Assembly (NCBI GenBank): GCA_023417475.1 | Contig: JAEZFP010000008.1 | Location: 1 to 64,000 of the forward strand | Direction: 5' to 3' | DNA from: Bacillota bacterium | GTDB lineage: Bacteria > Bacillota > UBA4882 > UBA8346 | Length of the DNA stretch: 64,000 bases | Part shown: piece after piece, positions 43,210 through 52,800 of the stretch | How positions within the stretch are numbered: the first letter of the stretch is position 1 | Layout: every line of letters begins with the position of its first letter | Notes under the pieces: generated by a model | What the model saw: the letters and a program-made list of their open reading frames with translations, nothing else | The model's database searches: none | Told to the model about the DNA's origin: nothing | Position numbers and translations under genes: made by a program

Positions 43210-43483
43210 ATGCCTAAATATATCCGCGTTGGACCGGACTATCCATTTGCCCTCATCACGCTACCTAGAAAATAGCCTTCGCTTGTTCCAAATTGTTAGC
43301 TCTTGAGAAAATGTCCCATGGCCCCCCCTCTCTTCCACCGCTTCGAACCGGCTGTCATTCAAAAGAGAGGGGGATCGTAAAAAGTTGGATCAAGCATTCG
43401 CTGTCGAAGGGGGGTGAGTCGCGCCCCATTTTCATTCCTTCACTTGCGCGGGCAGCGACGGGTAGCTAGCGTGGACGACTAGC
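43210..43483. other. Intergenic DNA with one GC-rich hairpin
   Basis: CCCCCTCTCTT (near 43325) and AAGAGAGGGGG (near 43359) can pair around a loop of about 25 bases. No gene is seen. Confidence 0.35.
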
Positions 43484-43512
43484 TTGATATGACAGCCGTT
43501 TGCGGATATAAT
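43484..43512 (+). promoter_or_regulatory. Promoter of the orphan gene between arrays
   Basis: TTGATA (43484-43489), exactly 17 bases and TATAAT (43507-43512) form a good sigma-A promoter 34 bases before the ATG. Confidence 0.75.
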
Positions 43513-43545
43513 AGGAATACCGATTGCCAATGATGAGGTAGCTAA

Positions 43546-43962
43546 ATGAGTGTCAGAGTCGCCACGTTTAAAAAATTACATCCGACCGAAAGTTACGCCG
43601 GTTCGGTGATGGAGATCCAGGATTGGGCCGCCGGTCTGGCGGATTTGCGGATTGAGTTTGGCGCCCAACGTTCGTTCCGAATGGATCCCCGCTGCACCCA
43701 ACGGCCGAAACTGGAAGGGATCGTGATCGCCAACGCTTGGATCGATCTGAAATTAAAGCCGGCGTTATACCTTTATCCTTTTCCCAGCGCCAAATATTCC
43801 GGTCAATTAAAACAAGAGTTTCTCCAAACCGTCCTGGCCGAGGTGAAAACTTGGCTGGAACGCCACGTGGAAACCCGGGGCGATGAGTTGATCGGGTATG
43901 AGACGATCGTCATCGAGTTGAAAGGGAATCAGTTTAAACTTCACCGGCTCCGTTATTTGTAG
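43546..43962 (+). CDS. Orphan hypothetical protein between two DnaA-box arrays
   Basis: This 138-residue soluble protein has a mixed alpha/beta pattern (IEGIV-like strand LEGIVIANAWIDLKLKPA, then helix LKQEFLQTVLAEVKTWLERH, then strands to the end HRLRYL). GAGG precedes ATG 43546 and a strong promoter lies upstream. There is no signal peptide or membrane segment and no motif I recognise. It is transcribed alone, with DnaA-box arrays on both sides, so it may be tied to them or simply caught between. Confidence 0.7.
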   Translation: MSVRVATFKKLHPTESYAGSVMEIQDWAAGLADLRIEFGAQRSFRMDPRCTQRPKLEGIVIANAWIDLKLKPALYLYPFPSAKYSGQLKQEFLQTVLAEVKTWLERHVETRGDELIGYETIVIELKGNQFKLHRLRYL

Positions 43963-43994
43963 CGGAAAAAGCTACTGATCCGCAAAGCCGGTAT

Positions 43995-44214
43995 TCGCAT
44001 TTTTTACCAAAGCAACCTTGCGGAACAACTCAGCAAGCTTGCTTATTCACAAATCCAGCTGACTTATCCACATATCCAGCTTGCGGAACAACTCAGCAAG
44101 CTTACTTATTCACAAATCCAGCTGACTTATTCACATATCCAGCTTGCGGAACGACTCAGCAAGCTTACTTATTCACAAATCCAGCTGACTTATCCACAAA
44201 TCCAGTATCTTCCG
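43995..44214 (+). repeat. Repeat array C: DnaA boxes alternating 21 and 42 bp apart
   Basis: Six exact TTATNCACA boxes lie on the plus strand at 44043, 44064, 44106, 44127, 44169 and 44190. Start-to-start spacings are 21, 42, 21, 42 and 21 bp, giving a 63-bp period. Units contain AGCTTGC ... GCAAGCT hairpins and ATCCAGCTGAC linkers. The sequence is related to array B but the unit order differs. Confidence 0.9.
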
Positions 44215-44371
44215 CAAGACGACGTGTTTGTTCATCTTCATTAAATCTTCACAATCCCTTGATATACTCAGACAAACTTGAATGGAGAGCCGGCAACAAA
44301 GTGGTTATCCTTTTAACGGACCAAAGGATCGCCGTTGGGCTTTGAAGCTATAAAACAAATGAGGTGGATTG
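44215..44371. other. Upstream region of the DUF2318 gene
   Basis: TTGATATACT near 44259 contains a TATACT that could be a -10 box, but a good -35 is not obvious. Nothing else is seen. Confidence 0.3.
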
Positions 44372-44863
44372 ATGAAATTGAAGATTGAAACGCCCCGTAT
44401 CAAAGCGAAATTGCTCCCATACTCCGGGTTGCTATTGGGTATTTTGGCGGTGGTCGTGTTGTTTGCCAACGGCGTTAGTCATGGCCAGGAAAACGGGAAC
44501 GATCTTCGGATTTTAAAGAGCGAAGTTACCGCAACGGCGAAGTTTTATCCCTATAATGCCGACGGGACCAAGCTGGAAGTGATTGCGGTCAAAGCCTCCG
44601 ACGGAAGCATTCGGACCGCGTTCAACACCTGCCAGGTTTGTTTCGATTCCGGCCGGGGTTTTTACACCCAACAAGGCAATGAGTTAACCTGCAACAACTG
44701 TGGCAACCGTTTCAAAATCGACCAACTGGAGAAGGTACGCTTCGGTTGCAACCCGATCCCGATCATGAAAGAAAATAAAACCGATGACGGCAAATATATT
44801 ACGATCGCCAAAGAATTTTTGGTGAAAAACAAAGCGTACTTTGCGCGCTGGAAAAAGAATTAA
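44372..44863 (+). CDS. DUF2318 membrane-anchored Fe-S/metal-binding-like protein
   Basis: This 163-residue protein has one N-terminal helix (LLLGILAVVVLFANGVS) and then the DUF2318 domain with FNTCQVCFDSGRGFYTQQ, LTCNNCGNRF and GCNPIPI. The two CxxC pairs and the GCNP segment are the family hallmarks, thought to hold metal outside the cytoplasmic membrane; relatives accompany iron uptake systems. GAGGTGG precedes ATG 44372. No iron permease is adjacent, so the partner is not evident. Confidence 0.82.
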   Translation: MKLKIETPRIKAKLLPYSGLLLGILAVVVLFANGVSHGQENGNDLRILKSEVTATAKFYPYNADGTKLEVIAVKASDGSIRTAFNTCQVCFDSGRGFYTQQGNELTCNNCGNRFKIDQLEKVRFGCNPIPIMKENKTDDGKYITIAKEFLVKNKAYFARWKKN

Positions 44864-44932
44864 CAATCGTTGTTCCGTCATTTTGCGCCCGGTTAATCTT
44901 TAGTAAATACTTGGGTTTGCAAGAAGCCTTGT

Positions 44933-44961
44933 TTGACATTTCCAAAGGGTTTTGTTAAGAT
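44933..44961 (+). promoter_or_regulatory. Promoter of the antiporter leader
   Basis: TTGACA (44933-44938), 17 bases and TAAGAT (44956-44961) form a strong promoter. The transcript would have a leader of about 230 bases before ATG 45201. Confidence 0.7.
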
Positions 44962-44967
44962 AGTCAA

Positions 44968-45115
44968 TATTAGGATAATTGACGGACGGTTGGGTGGACA
45001 ACGTGGTTGGGTTCGCTGTCAAGGAGAGAATTTGCATAATTGCCTTAATCTATCCTAGAATGGCTTCGGATAATTTATTCAACTACGTAAAATATTTCAA
45101 GTGATTCGAAATTTT
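44968..45115 (+). promoter_or_regulatory. Long leader before the antiporter gene, possible sensing RNA
   Basis: The G-rich first part (GACGGACGGTTGGGTGG, GTGGTTGGGTTCG) and several small pairings (TATCC ... GGATA around 45050-45070) precede an intrinsic-terminator-like hairpin at 45116-45155. This promoter-leader-terminator-gene order is that of an attenuator or riboswitch. I do not recognise a known class. Confidence 0.4.
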
Positions 45116-45155
45116 AGGGTGGGAAGCTCTCGGGGGAGCGGAACACCCTTTTGTT
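45116..45155 (+). terminator. Leader terminator-like hairpin upstream of the antiporter
   Basis: AGGGTG pairs with CACCCT and GCTC with GAGC, separated by a symmetric GGAA/GGAA internal loop that can form tandem G-A pairs; TTTTGTT follows. It lies 45 bases before the start codon, so it can act as an attenuator. Confidence 0.6.
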
Positions 45156-45200
45156 ATACATAATTTCTTCAATGGGATCGAAAGGTTGGGAGGGTTTGCC

Positions 45201-46466
45201 ATGGCAGGAAACGAGATTCCGGTTTTACTTTGCGCCCCGTTTGCGTTGCTACTTTTGGTTATCGCCGTCTTTCCGTTGCTGGCCCCGCATTTTTGGGAGC
45301 ATAACCGGAATAAGGCAATCATCGCGGTGGCGCTGGCGTTGCCGGTGCTGATTTATTTCGGTTTAAACCGCGAGCTGGAAGCCGTCGCGGAGACGATGGA
45401 AGAGTATGTCTCCTTTATCGTATTGATCGGTTCGTTATTTGTCATCACCGGCGGCATTCTCTTTACCGGAGACTTGAAAGCCACCCCCTTGGTGAATACC
45501 GGTTTTCTTTGCTTCGGCGCAGTGATGGCCAACTTTATCGGAACCACCGGCGCGAGTATGTTGTTGATCCGGCCGTTGCTGAAGACCAACAGTGAGCGGG
45601 CCTTTACCAAACATATCCCGGTTTTCTTCATCTTTTTAGTCTCCAATATCGGGGGGTTGCTGACGCCGCTGGGCGATCCGCCGTTGTTCCTGGGTTATCT
45701 GCGGGGCGTCCCTTTTGGGTGGAACTTAAGTTTATGGCGGGAATGGCTTTTTGCGGTGGGTGTGATCCTGGCGGTCTTTTATATCTGGGACACCCGCGCG
45801 TACAACCGGGAAGACTTGCGACATCGGCAGCGGGATGATATTGAAATTCAACCGTTGCAGGTCGCCGGCAATATTAATATTCTCTTTCTGTTGGCGGTCA
45901 TCGGGTTGATCTTCTTTCAAGTACCAGCGCCTTACCGGGAGATCGGAATGGTTGTAGCTTCGGTTTTGTCGTTGCTCTTAACAAAACGGGAATTGCGCCA
46001 AGCGAACAAATTCACGTGGGGACCCATCGCCGAAGTGGCGATCTTGTTTGTCGGAATCTTTATCACCATGAAACCGTTGATGATGTTGCTTCACGCCAAC
46101 GGCGCCAAACTGGGTATCGTCAGCACCTGGCAGTATTTCTGGATCACCGGCGGCTTGAGCTCGTTCCTGGATAACGCCCCGACCTATGTGACCACGTTTT
46201 CCTTGGCGGAAAGCGTCACCAAAGTGTTGGGCGCGGGCGGGCATGCCGTTATTGCCGGAGTGCGTAACGATTTATTGGCCGCCATCAGTTGCGGCGCGGT
46301 ATTTATGGGCGCCAACACCTATATTGGAAACGGTCCGAACTTTATGGTCAAGTCGATCGCCGAGGAACAAGGATTTAAGGTACCGCATTTCTTTGGATAT
46401 ATGTTCTACTCGGGCTGTGTTTTGATTCCGATCTTCTTAGTGATGACCATAATCTTTTTTCGATAA
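45201..46466 (+). CDS. Putative sodium:proton antiporter / citrate-transport family (PF16980)
   Basis: This 421-residue membrane protein has about eleven helices and the pseudo-repeat motifs of the ion transporter superfamily (NFIGTTGASMLLIRPLL; SNIGGLLTPLGDPPLFLGYL; LSSFLDNAPTYVTTFSLAE; GANTYIGNGPNFMVKSIAEE). Such proteins are annotated as putative citrate transporters or NhaD-like antiporters. GGGAGGG precedes ATG 45201; an in-frame start at 45186 is less likely. It stands alone behind a structured leader and ends before a terminator, so it may respond to an ion or metabolite. Confidence 0.85.
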   Translation: MAGNEIPVLLCAPFALLLLVIAVFPLLAPHFWEHNRNKAIIAVALALPVLIYFGLNRELEAVAETMEEYVSFIVLIGSLFVITGGILFTGDLKATPLVNTGFLCFGAVMANFIGTTGASMLLIRPLLKTNSERAFTKHIPVFFIFLVSNIGGLLTPLGDPPLFLGYLRGVPFGWNLSLWREWLFAVGVILAVFYIWDTRAYNREDLRHRQRDDIEIQPLQVAGNINILFLLAVIGLIFFQVPAPYREIGMVVASVLSLLLTKRELRQANKFTWGPIAEVAILFVGIFITMKPLMMLLHANGAKLGIVSTWQYFWITGGLSSFLDNAPTYVTTFSLAESVTKVLGAGGHAVIAGVRNDLLAAISCGAVFMGANTYIGNGPNFMVKSIAEEQGFKVPHFFGYMFYSGCVLIPIFLVMTIIFFR

Positions 46467-46497
46467 GCCGTCAATATGAATAGCAACGATTTGTTTG

Positions 46498-46521
46498 GCC
46501 GCCCGGATTCGGGCGGCTTTT
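46498..46521 (+). terminator. Antiporter terminator
   Basis: GCCGCCCG-GATT-CGGGCGGC forms a perfect 8-bp stem followed by TTTT, 32 bases after the stop. Confidence 0.85.
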
Positions 46522-46676
46522 GTATTGGGCGGATTAAGCGGGCGTTTCATTTAAGGAGAGTTTTGTTTTCAAATCGTTCGAACCGTCGCCGCAACCGTTG
46601 ACATTGGCCGGGGATAAATCTATAATTCATTTCATCTGTGACGAAGCATTCGTAGATAGGGAGTATTGTTACGTCG

Positions 46677-47900
46677 ATGAACAATTCAAATCTGGCTTTT
46701 CTGTTTCAAAGCAAACCGTTTTCACGGTTTATCATGGCGCGGGTTAACGCCACGTTTGCTTTTCAAATGTTATCGGTGGCGGTGGGCTGGCAAGCGTACG
46801 CCCTTACCAAAAGCGCTTTTTTCCTCGGCTTGGTCGGTTTGGCGCAATTTTTTCCGATGTTTCTGCTAACCCTCATCGTTGGCCACGTGGCCGATCATTA
46901 TAACCGCCGCAACGTGGTTCGGATATGCCAAATCATTGAAGGCTGCGCGGCGATCGCTCTGGCCGTCGGTAGTTGGAACGGCTGGATCGATCGCGTAAGC
47001 ATCTTGGTGATTGTCTTGATCATCGGCGCGGCGCGCGCCTTCGAGGTGCCGACCCAAAAAGCGTTGGTGCCGGGGCTAGTCAGCACGGAGGCGTTTCCGC
47101 GCGCTTTGGCGGTGGAAGCCTCGTCGACCCAGACGGCGGTGATCATTGGCCCGGCGTTGGGCGGTTTTTTATACGCCGCTAGCCCAATTGCGGTATATGC
47201 GGTGGCGGCGGTTTTGTTTTTGAGCGCCAGCGCCTTCTTGACCCTGGTCAAGGTAACGCAAGTTTTGCCCAAACGGGAGCCGGTCAGTTTGAACTCGGTC
47301 TTTGCCGGGATTTCATTTATTTGGAGTCGCCCCGCTATCTTGGGAGCCATCTCGATGGACCTCTTCGCGGTGTTGCTCGGCGGGGCGACCGCATTGCTGC
47401 CGATCTACGCCCGGGAAATCTTGCAGATCGGACCGTGGGGCTTGGGTTTGCTTCGTTCCGCGCCGGCCATCGGGGCTTTAACAACCTCGTTTTTCCTCGC
47501 CCAGCATCCGATCAGGCGCCGGGTTGGCCGGATCATGTTTGGAGCCGTGGCGGTTTTTGGGATGGCCACCATTGTCTTTGCAATTTCGAAATCATTTGTC
47601 CTGTCCTTGGCGGCCTTAATCTTGCTGGGGGCTTCCGATGTGATCAGCGTGGTGATTCGCAATTCCCTGGTCCAAATGCATACTCCCGATGCGATGCGGG
47701 GGCGGGTCAGCGCGGTGAACTCCATGTTCATCGGCACCTCCAATCAACTTGGGGAGTTCGAATCGGGAATGACCGCCGCTTGGCTTGGGGTGGTCCCCGC
47801 GGTATTGATCGGCGGTTTTGGAACACTGACCGTAGTGTTGCTGTGGATCCGGTTTTTCCCCGATTTGTTCAATACCGACACCTTGGAAAAACGCGCCTGA
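46677..47900 (+). CDS. MFS exporter, EntS/DHA3 type
   Basis: This 407-residue transporter has twelve predicted helices, the MFS loop GHVADHYNRRNVVRI between helices 2 and 3, and PDAMRGRVSAVNSMFIGTSN, which is typical of the EntS-like MFS_3 group that exports siderophores or drugs. GGGAG lies before ATG 46677. It is monocistronic as far as can be seen. Substrate is unknown; no siderophore synthesis genes are nearby. Confidence 0.88.
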   Translation: MNNSNLAFLFQSKPFSRFIMARVNATFAFQMLSVAVGWQAYALTKSAFFLGLVGLAQFFPMFLLTLIVGHVADHYNRRNVVRICQIIEGCAAIALAVGSWNGWIDRVSILVIVLIIGAARAFEVPTQKALVPGLVSTEAFPRALAVEASSTQTAVIIGPALGGFLYAASPIAVYAVAAVLFLSASAFLTLVKVTQVLPKREPVSLNSVFAGISFIWSRPAILGAISMDLFAVLLGGATALLPIYAREILQIGPWGLGLLRSAPAIGALTTSFFLAQHPIRRRVGRIMFGAVAVFGMATIVFAISKSFVLSLAALILLGASDVISVVIRNSLVQMHTPDAMRGRVSAVNSMFIGTSNQLGEFESGMTAAWLGVVPAVLIGGFGTLTVVLLWIRFFPDLFNTDTLEKRA

Positions 47901-47948
47901 CGCCGGAGGAAACAATGCCATCGGTCAAAGTGTTTAGCGGGAAGCTGC

Positions 47949-48266
47949 TTATCTGCGGTGCTCCAAACCCTCGATCATTATAAATACGGTGGTCATGGTT
48001 CGCAGCACCGCGTCCAATTGAGACGATGGCGTGGGAAATCCGGCTGCGGCGCCGCGCCGTAAGGCAACAAGCGCGGTCTGCAGCTGGAGCACAATTTGAT
48101 CCTTTGGAACGGCGCGAAGCGGTGATTGGCGAATGGCGCCGATCAACAGTTCAAGCTGGAGGACGAGCGCCGGTTTTTGCCGTTGGAAATCGCCGCTGTT
48201 TTCATAGATTGAGGCAACGGACTGGTTGATTTGGTTAATCCGTTGAATGAGTGACTGTTTGAACAT
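47949..48266 (-). CDS. Small helical hypothetical protein
   Basis: This 105-residue protein is predicted to be all-helical with amphipathic repeats (SLIQRINQINQSVASIYENS; KPALVLQLELLIGAIRQS; DQIVLQLQTALVALRRG), resembling coiled-coil or four-helix-bundle proteins. ATG 48266 follows AAAGGTGAG. It has no membrane helix. It is convergent with the MFS gene. No family is recognised. Confidence 0.65.
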   Translation of the reverse strand: MFKQSLIQRINQINQSVASIYENSGDFQRQKPALVLQLELLIGAIRQSPLRAVPKDQIVLQLQTALVALRRGAAAGFPTPSSQLDAVLRTMTTVFIMIEGLEHRR

Positions 48267-48395
48267 TGCGCTCACCTTTCTAAAAAAGCATTGGCTTGGG
48301 CCGCCACAGGGATGGCGACGGGTCGCGAACGGAGGCGACTACCTAATAGATATGATGGGCGGCTTGATTTTTTGCTCGGAAACGTACGATTTGCA

Positions 48396-48449
48396 ATAAA
48401 AAGGGAGTGTCGTGCTACCGTCGGGTAGTTTGACGACACTCCTTTTTTG
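48396..48449. terminator. Bidirectional terminator
   Basis: AAAAAGGGAGTGTCGT and ACGACACTCCTTTTTT pair around a loop that itself can fold (CTACC ... GGGTAG). On the minus strand it follows the Spo0E-like gene by about 30 bases. Confidence 0.85.
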
Positions 48450-48477
48450 TTGGTTATCGGCGCAATCGTTGGCCCGG

Positions 48478-48654
48478 CTATCCGCTGGCATGCCGGGCGG
48501 GGCCAACGGTTAAACGGTAATGTTCGTTCAACAGCTTATCGATACGGGTGGCGACCGCTAAGATTTCACCGTCGGTCGTTCCGCGGGCATCCCACAAAAG
48601 CCCCAACCGTTCTTTCAGATCAGCCAGTTCTTGAATTGTCGCCTGACTTGGCAT
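48478..48654 (-). CDS. Spo0E-like aspartyl-phosphate phosphatase family peptide
   Basis: A 58-residue protein starts at ATG 48654 behind AAGGAG. It is a predicted helix-turn-helix (IQELADLKERLGLLWDARG, then EILAVATRIDKLLNEHYRL). Size and the second-helix pattern (ExL.xSxxLDxLIxxYxx) resemble Spo0E, which dephosphorylates Spo0A~P, but the SQELD core is altered to ATRID, so activity is uncertain. It lies beside a response-regulator gene. If correct, it supports a sporulating ancestry. It is short enough to be missed by routine gene calling. Confidence 0.55.
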   Translation of the reverse strand: MPSQATIQELADLKERLGLLWDARGTTDGEILAVATRIDKLLNEHYRLTVGPARHASG

Positions 48655-48751
48655 CGAAAAACCACTCCTTTTTTTGGACCGTTTTCCATTATATTATAAA
48701 TGGAACCCAAATTGTGTAAAAGGATGGTAAAATATTGCATCAAATGGGAAA

Positions 48752-49759
48752 TTAGCGGTCGTTCTCGACGAAATTCTGATTGATCTTGATGAATTCGGCT
48801 TCACAGACTAAGAAAGCTTCAACCAGTGCCGGATCGAAATGATGGCCGCTGTCTTTGATGATAATCGACTTGGCGACATCGTGAGTGAAAGCGGTCTTGT
48901 ATACCCGTTTACTGCTGAGCGCGTCATAAACGTCGGCCAAAGCGACAATCCGCGCACTGAGCGGAATCTCTTCCCCCTTTAAGCCTTGGGGATAACCCGA
49001 CCCGTCGTATTTTTCATGGTGAGCGAGGGCGATGGACGCGCTCATTTTCAAATACTCTACTTTGAGATTGCGTTTGAGCACTTCGTTCAGGGCATTAAAA
49101 CCGATGGTGGTATGGGTTTTCATCACCGCGAACTCTTCGTCGTTCAATAAGCCCGGTTTTAAAAGAATATTGTCCGGGATGCCAATCTTGCCGATATCAT
49201 GCAACGGACTGGTGAGAAAGATATTGTCAATGAAAAGGTTGTCAATCTCCTGGGGGAACCGGTTTAGTTCCATCAATGTCTTGGATAATAGACGCGAATA
49301 ATGCCGAATCCGTTCCAAATGGTTGCCGGTTTCGGGATCGCGGGACTCGACCAGTTTGGAGATGGCGAAAATGGCGATGTCCCGGGATTGAAAGTCGATA
49401 ATCCGGCGGGCCGACTGGATTCTGACCGCCAACTCGTCCTTGATGTAAGGTTTACTGATAAAATCATCGGCTCCGGCATCCATGCTTTCGACCAGATCAT
49501 GGGTTTCGTTTTTGGAAGTGACCATGACGATATAAGTATAGAGGCTCCCTTCCGAGAGGCGAATTTTTTTACAAAGCTCCAATCCGTCCAACTCCGGCAT
49601 GACCCAGTCGGTGATTACGATGCGGGGACGTTCGCTTTTCCATAATTCCCAACCCTCGGCGCCGTTGTTGGCGATGACCGTTTCATACCCTAAGTGTTGG
49701 ATGAGCAGTTCGAGCCGCTTTTGGCTGACGATTTCATCTTCGACGATTAATATCTTCAT
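48752..49759 (-). CDS. Response regulator with HD-GYP phosphodiesterase domain
   Basis: This 335-residue protein has a receiver domain with phospho-acceptor Asp51 (VITDWVMPELDG) and an HD-GYP domain with HDIGKIGIPD (residues 187-196) and GSGYPQGL (253-260). HD-GYP enzymes break down c-di-GMP, so phosphorylation should alter c-di-GMP levels. The hybrid kinase gene 130 bases upstream on the same strand is the natural phosphodonor. Confidence 0.92.
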   Translation of the reverse strand: MKILIVEDEIVSQKRLELLIQHLGYETVIANNGAEGWELWKSERPRIVITDWVMPELDGLELCKKIRLSEGSLYTYIVMVTSKNETHDLVESMDAGADDFISKPYIKDELAVRIQSARRIIDFQSRDIAIFAISKLVESRDPETGNHLERIRHYSRLLSKTLMELNRFPQEIDNLFIDNIFLTSPLHDIGKIGIPDNILLKPGLLNDEEFAVMKTHTTIGFNALNEVLKRNLKVEYLKMSASIALAHHEKYDGSGYPQGLKGEEIPLSARIVALADVYDALSSKRVYKTAFTHDVAKSIIIKDSGHHFDPALVEAFLVCEAEFIKINQNFVENDR

Positions 49760-49888
49760 TTAAATAACCCCCCCTTTGTGAACTGCAACAGTTCAAAGGC
49801 ATAACACGATTCTATCTTCGGTAAAATCCCCGGTTGAGCTTAGGTTTTTTCGAATGGAATCGCCGACCCGGTTGCTCGGCCGGCGATT

Positions 49889-52800
49889 TTAGTTTTGCGA
49901 GGGTGAAACCGGAAATTGATAACTTTCCGAATAAACTGCCAATCGTTCCAGTTCGGCTTGTAACTGCGGAAGTGTGGCCGAAGCGCCGGGCAGGTCCAGG
50001 GATTTTGCTTGGCGTTCGAGCGCCTGAGCGATTTTACCCAAGTCGTTGGCGCGGAGATTTAAAGCGCCGCCTTTGATCGAGTGCGCTTCGCGACGGACCG
50101 TTTCCAAATCGGTTTTGGCCAACGCTGCGTCGATTTGGCCGCATTGCTTGCGGCAATTGCCAATGAACAAGGTAATTAACTGCTCCAGCAGTTGATAATC
50201 GTTTTCAAACTCCTGGAGCGCCAAGGGCATGTCAATCGGTTCGGTTGACTTTGGCAACTCAAGCCGTTTGGTGGGCGAAGGTCGCTCGGGCCCGGTGTGC
50301 CCCGGGCGGGATAATGGGGGAGGAGTATCCCGGTCTTTCAACCAGAAGACGACTTTCCGTTGGAAAAATTCCTTTCGGAACGGCTTGGTGATCACATCAT
50401 TCATGCCGGCGTCGAGGCATAGTTGAACGTCGGATGCGAAGGCGTTGGCCGTCATTCCCAGGATCGGGACGGTTTGGCCGTTCGGTTGCTGACGGATTAG
50501 CCGGGTGGCTTCAAACCCGTCCATCTCCGGCATTTGAATGTCCATTAAGACCAGATCGGCATGGAGATTTTGATACAGCTCAACCGCAACTTTACCGTTA
50601 TCGGCAATAACCACGTTGCATCCTAAACGGTCCAGATGGGCCATGGCGACTTCCTGATTGGTCGGATAATCCTCCACCAGCAAGACGGTTGATCCGGTCA
50701 AAAGCGGCAACGGTTCGGTCTCGGCCCCACCAACCCCGTGGTGACGCGGCTCGCTCCCTGGTGTGACCAGGGTTAGCGGTAATGAAAACCAAAAGACGCT
50801 TCCTTGGCCGACCTTGCTGTGGACGCCGATCGTGCCGCCCATCAAATGCACCAATTCTTTAGAGATGGCCGTTCCCAGTCCGGTTCCGCCAAATTTGCGG
50901 GTGGTCGAGTCTTCGGCTTGGACAAACGCGTCAAAGATCAACGATTGTTGCTCGGGAGGGATCCCGATCCCAGTGTCGCAGATCTGAAAGAGCAGGGTGA
51001 CACTGGTTTCATTCTGTTCCAACAAATGAACGTCAACGGTGATTTTGCCCTGAAAGGTGAATTTAATCGCGTTGCCGATCAGGTTGATCAGCACTTGGCG
51101 CAGCCGTAACGGATCGCCTTGTAAAGTCTGATGGAGCGCCGGATCGATGGCGCATTCGTATTCCAGCCCCTTATTGCGGGAATGGACGGCGTAGGTCGAG
51201 GTAATCGACTCCATTAACTGGTAGAGATCGAACGGTTCATGATTGATCCGCAATTTGCCGGCTTCAATCGTTGAGATATCCAACGTATGGTTGATGAGTT
51301 CCATCAATTTTTCGGACTCTTCAATGATCAATTGAGTGTAATGTTGGCGTTGACTGGGATTTTTAGCGGTATTGAGAATCTCGGCAAAGCCAATGATGCA
51401 GTTAAGCGGGGTCCGGATCTCATGACTCATATTAGCCAGAAAACGGCTTTTGGCTTGATTCGCTTTGTTCGCCTCGGTAATGGCCGCTTGCAACTGTTCG
51501 TTGACTTGCCGGAAATCGGCGTTCCGGTCCTCCAATTCCGTGTTTTTGGCCGCCAGGGCTTTCAGGAGTTCCTCCCGGTCCCGCTCGGCGGCGATCCGGG
51601 CTTGTGACATGAGGACGCTGTGAAGCGCGGAACTGAAATTGGTCCGCAGCATTTCATAGACGACCCCTTCCAGCGGACCCATTTCAAAAACGACCAATCC
51701 CAGTTGATCGCCTTTATAAAAACAGGATTGGACTAATAAAGTATAACGGCGGTCCGCCGGCAAAATTCCGTCCGGCAGTAATTTATAACAGGGATAGGGC
51801 GAACGTTGGCTGTCGGCGAGCGGGAGCCGCCGGTTGTCATCCATCGCGAAGATTAACTCGGCCGTCAATGGCTCCGCTGCGCCAAGCTCCTGATAGAGCG
51901 CTAAGTAACATCCGGGGATGCCGAGTTTTGGAAGATCGCGTTCAATCACTTCGATCAATTCGTCATAGGTCAATGAAGTATTAAACGCTCCGCCCACCTG
52001 AACCAGCCCCGGAGCGGAATAGCCGGGAATTGCCGGACGGTACTCCAGCGTTTTACAGATCAGAGTCCGGGCTTGATGAGCGAGATTTTCGGCCTGATTC
52101 AGTTTGTCGGGAGGAAGCTGGGGCCATAATCCGATTCGCAATGCGGAGATCAGGTTTTGGGCGTACACAATGTCTTGGGGCGTATGCAGCGAATCAAGAT
52201 GCTCCGAGACGGCTTTTAACAGCCCTTTCCCCGTGCCGGCGGCGGTCAAGTCGAGGATGAATTGCTTTATCAAGTTATCCAACAGCGCCGGGTGGTCCTT
52301 ATCAATGATTTTGCCGATCAAGGGTTTCATTTTCGCGATGAGCGCGGGACGATTTTGCTTAATCGCGGTTACCCATTGCTTTTCCGGAGCGTCAAGGGGT
52401 TGACCGGCCATGGCCGGCGGGATCCCGGCTTTGCGGATAATTCCTTCATAACAACCGCAGGATTGACGAATGATGGTTTTGACGGGCATCAGAATTTGGG
52501 CGGGGACTTCCCGCCCGAGGAGCAGTTGCAAGAGAGAAGTTACCGCTTGGTAACCGTGTTGCTCGAAGTTGAGTTCCAACGTTGTCAGCGGCGGAACCGA
52601 AGTCACGCTTTCATTGCGATTGTTATAACCGACTACGGCAATATCGTGCGGCACAGCGATCCCCAAAACGCGCAGCTGTTCTACGGCCGCCGCGGAAAGC
52701 GTGTCGCTCACGGTGACAATGGCCTCAATATCAATTCCTGGCTTTAAACCGCGATTTTCAAATAAATCGGCGGTTCCCCGCAAGCCTTCCTGATAAGTGA

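Noticed and set aside
42990..43217. Open frame of 75 codons with a 14-residue repeat (SLRNNSASLLIHIS type)
   Set aside because: It is produced by the 42-bp DnaA-box repeat, whose length is divisible by three. There is no ribosome site or promoter fitting it, and the DNA-level spacing is the stronger signal.
42910..44214. CRISPR array
   Set aside because: The whole unit including the part between boxes is repeated, there are no unique spacers, and no cas genes are near.
42910..44214. Chromosomal origin oriC
   Set aside because: DnaA boxes are plentiful, but dnaA, dnaN, rpmH and an evident AT-rich unwinding region are missing. Kept only as a DnaA-binding locus.
48447..48719. Plus-strand 90-codon frame
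   Set aside because: It lies opposite the Spo0E-like gene and starts inside a terminator.
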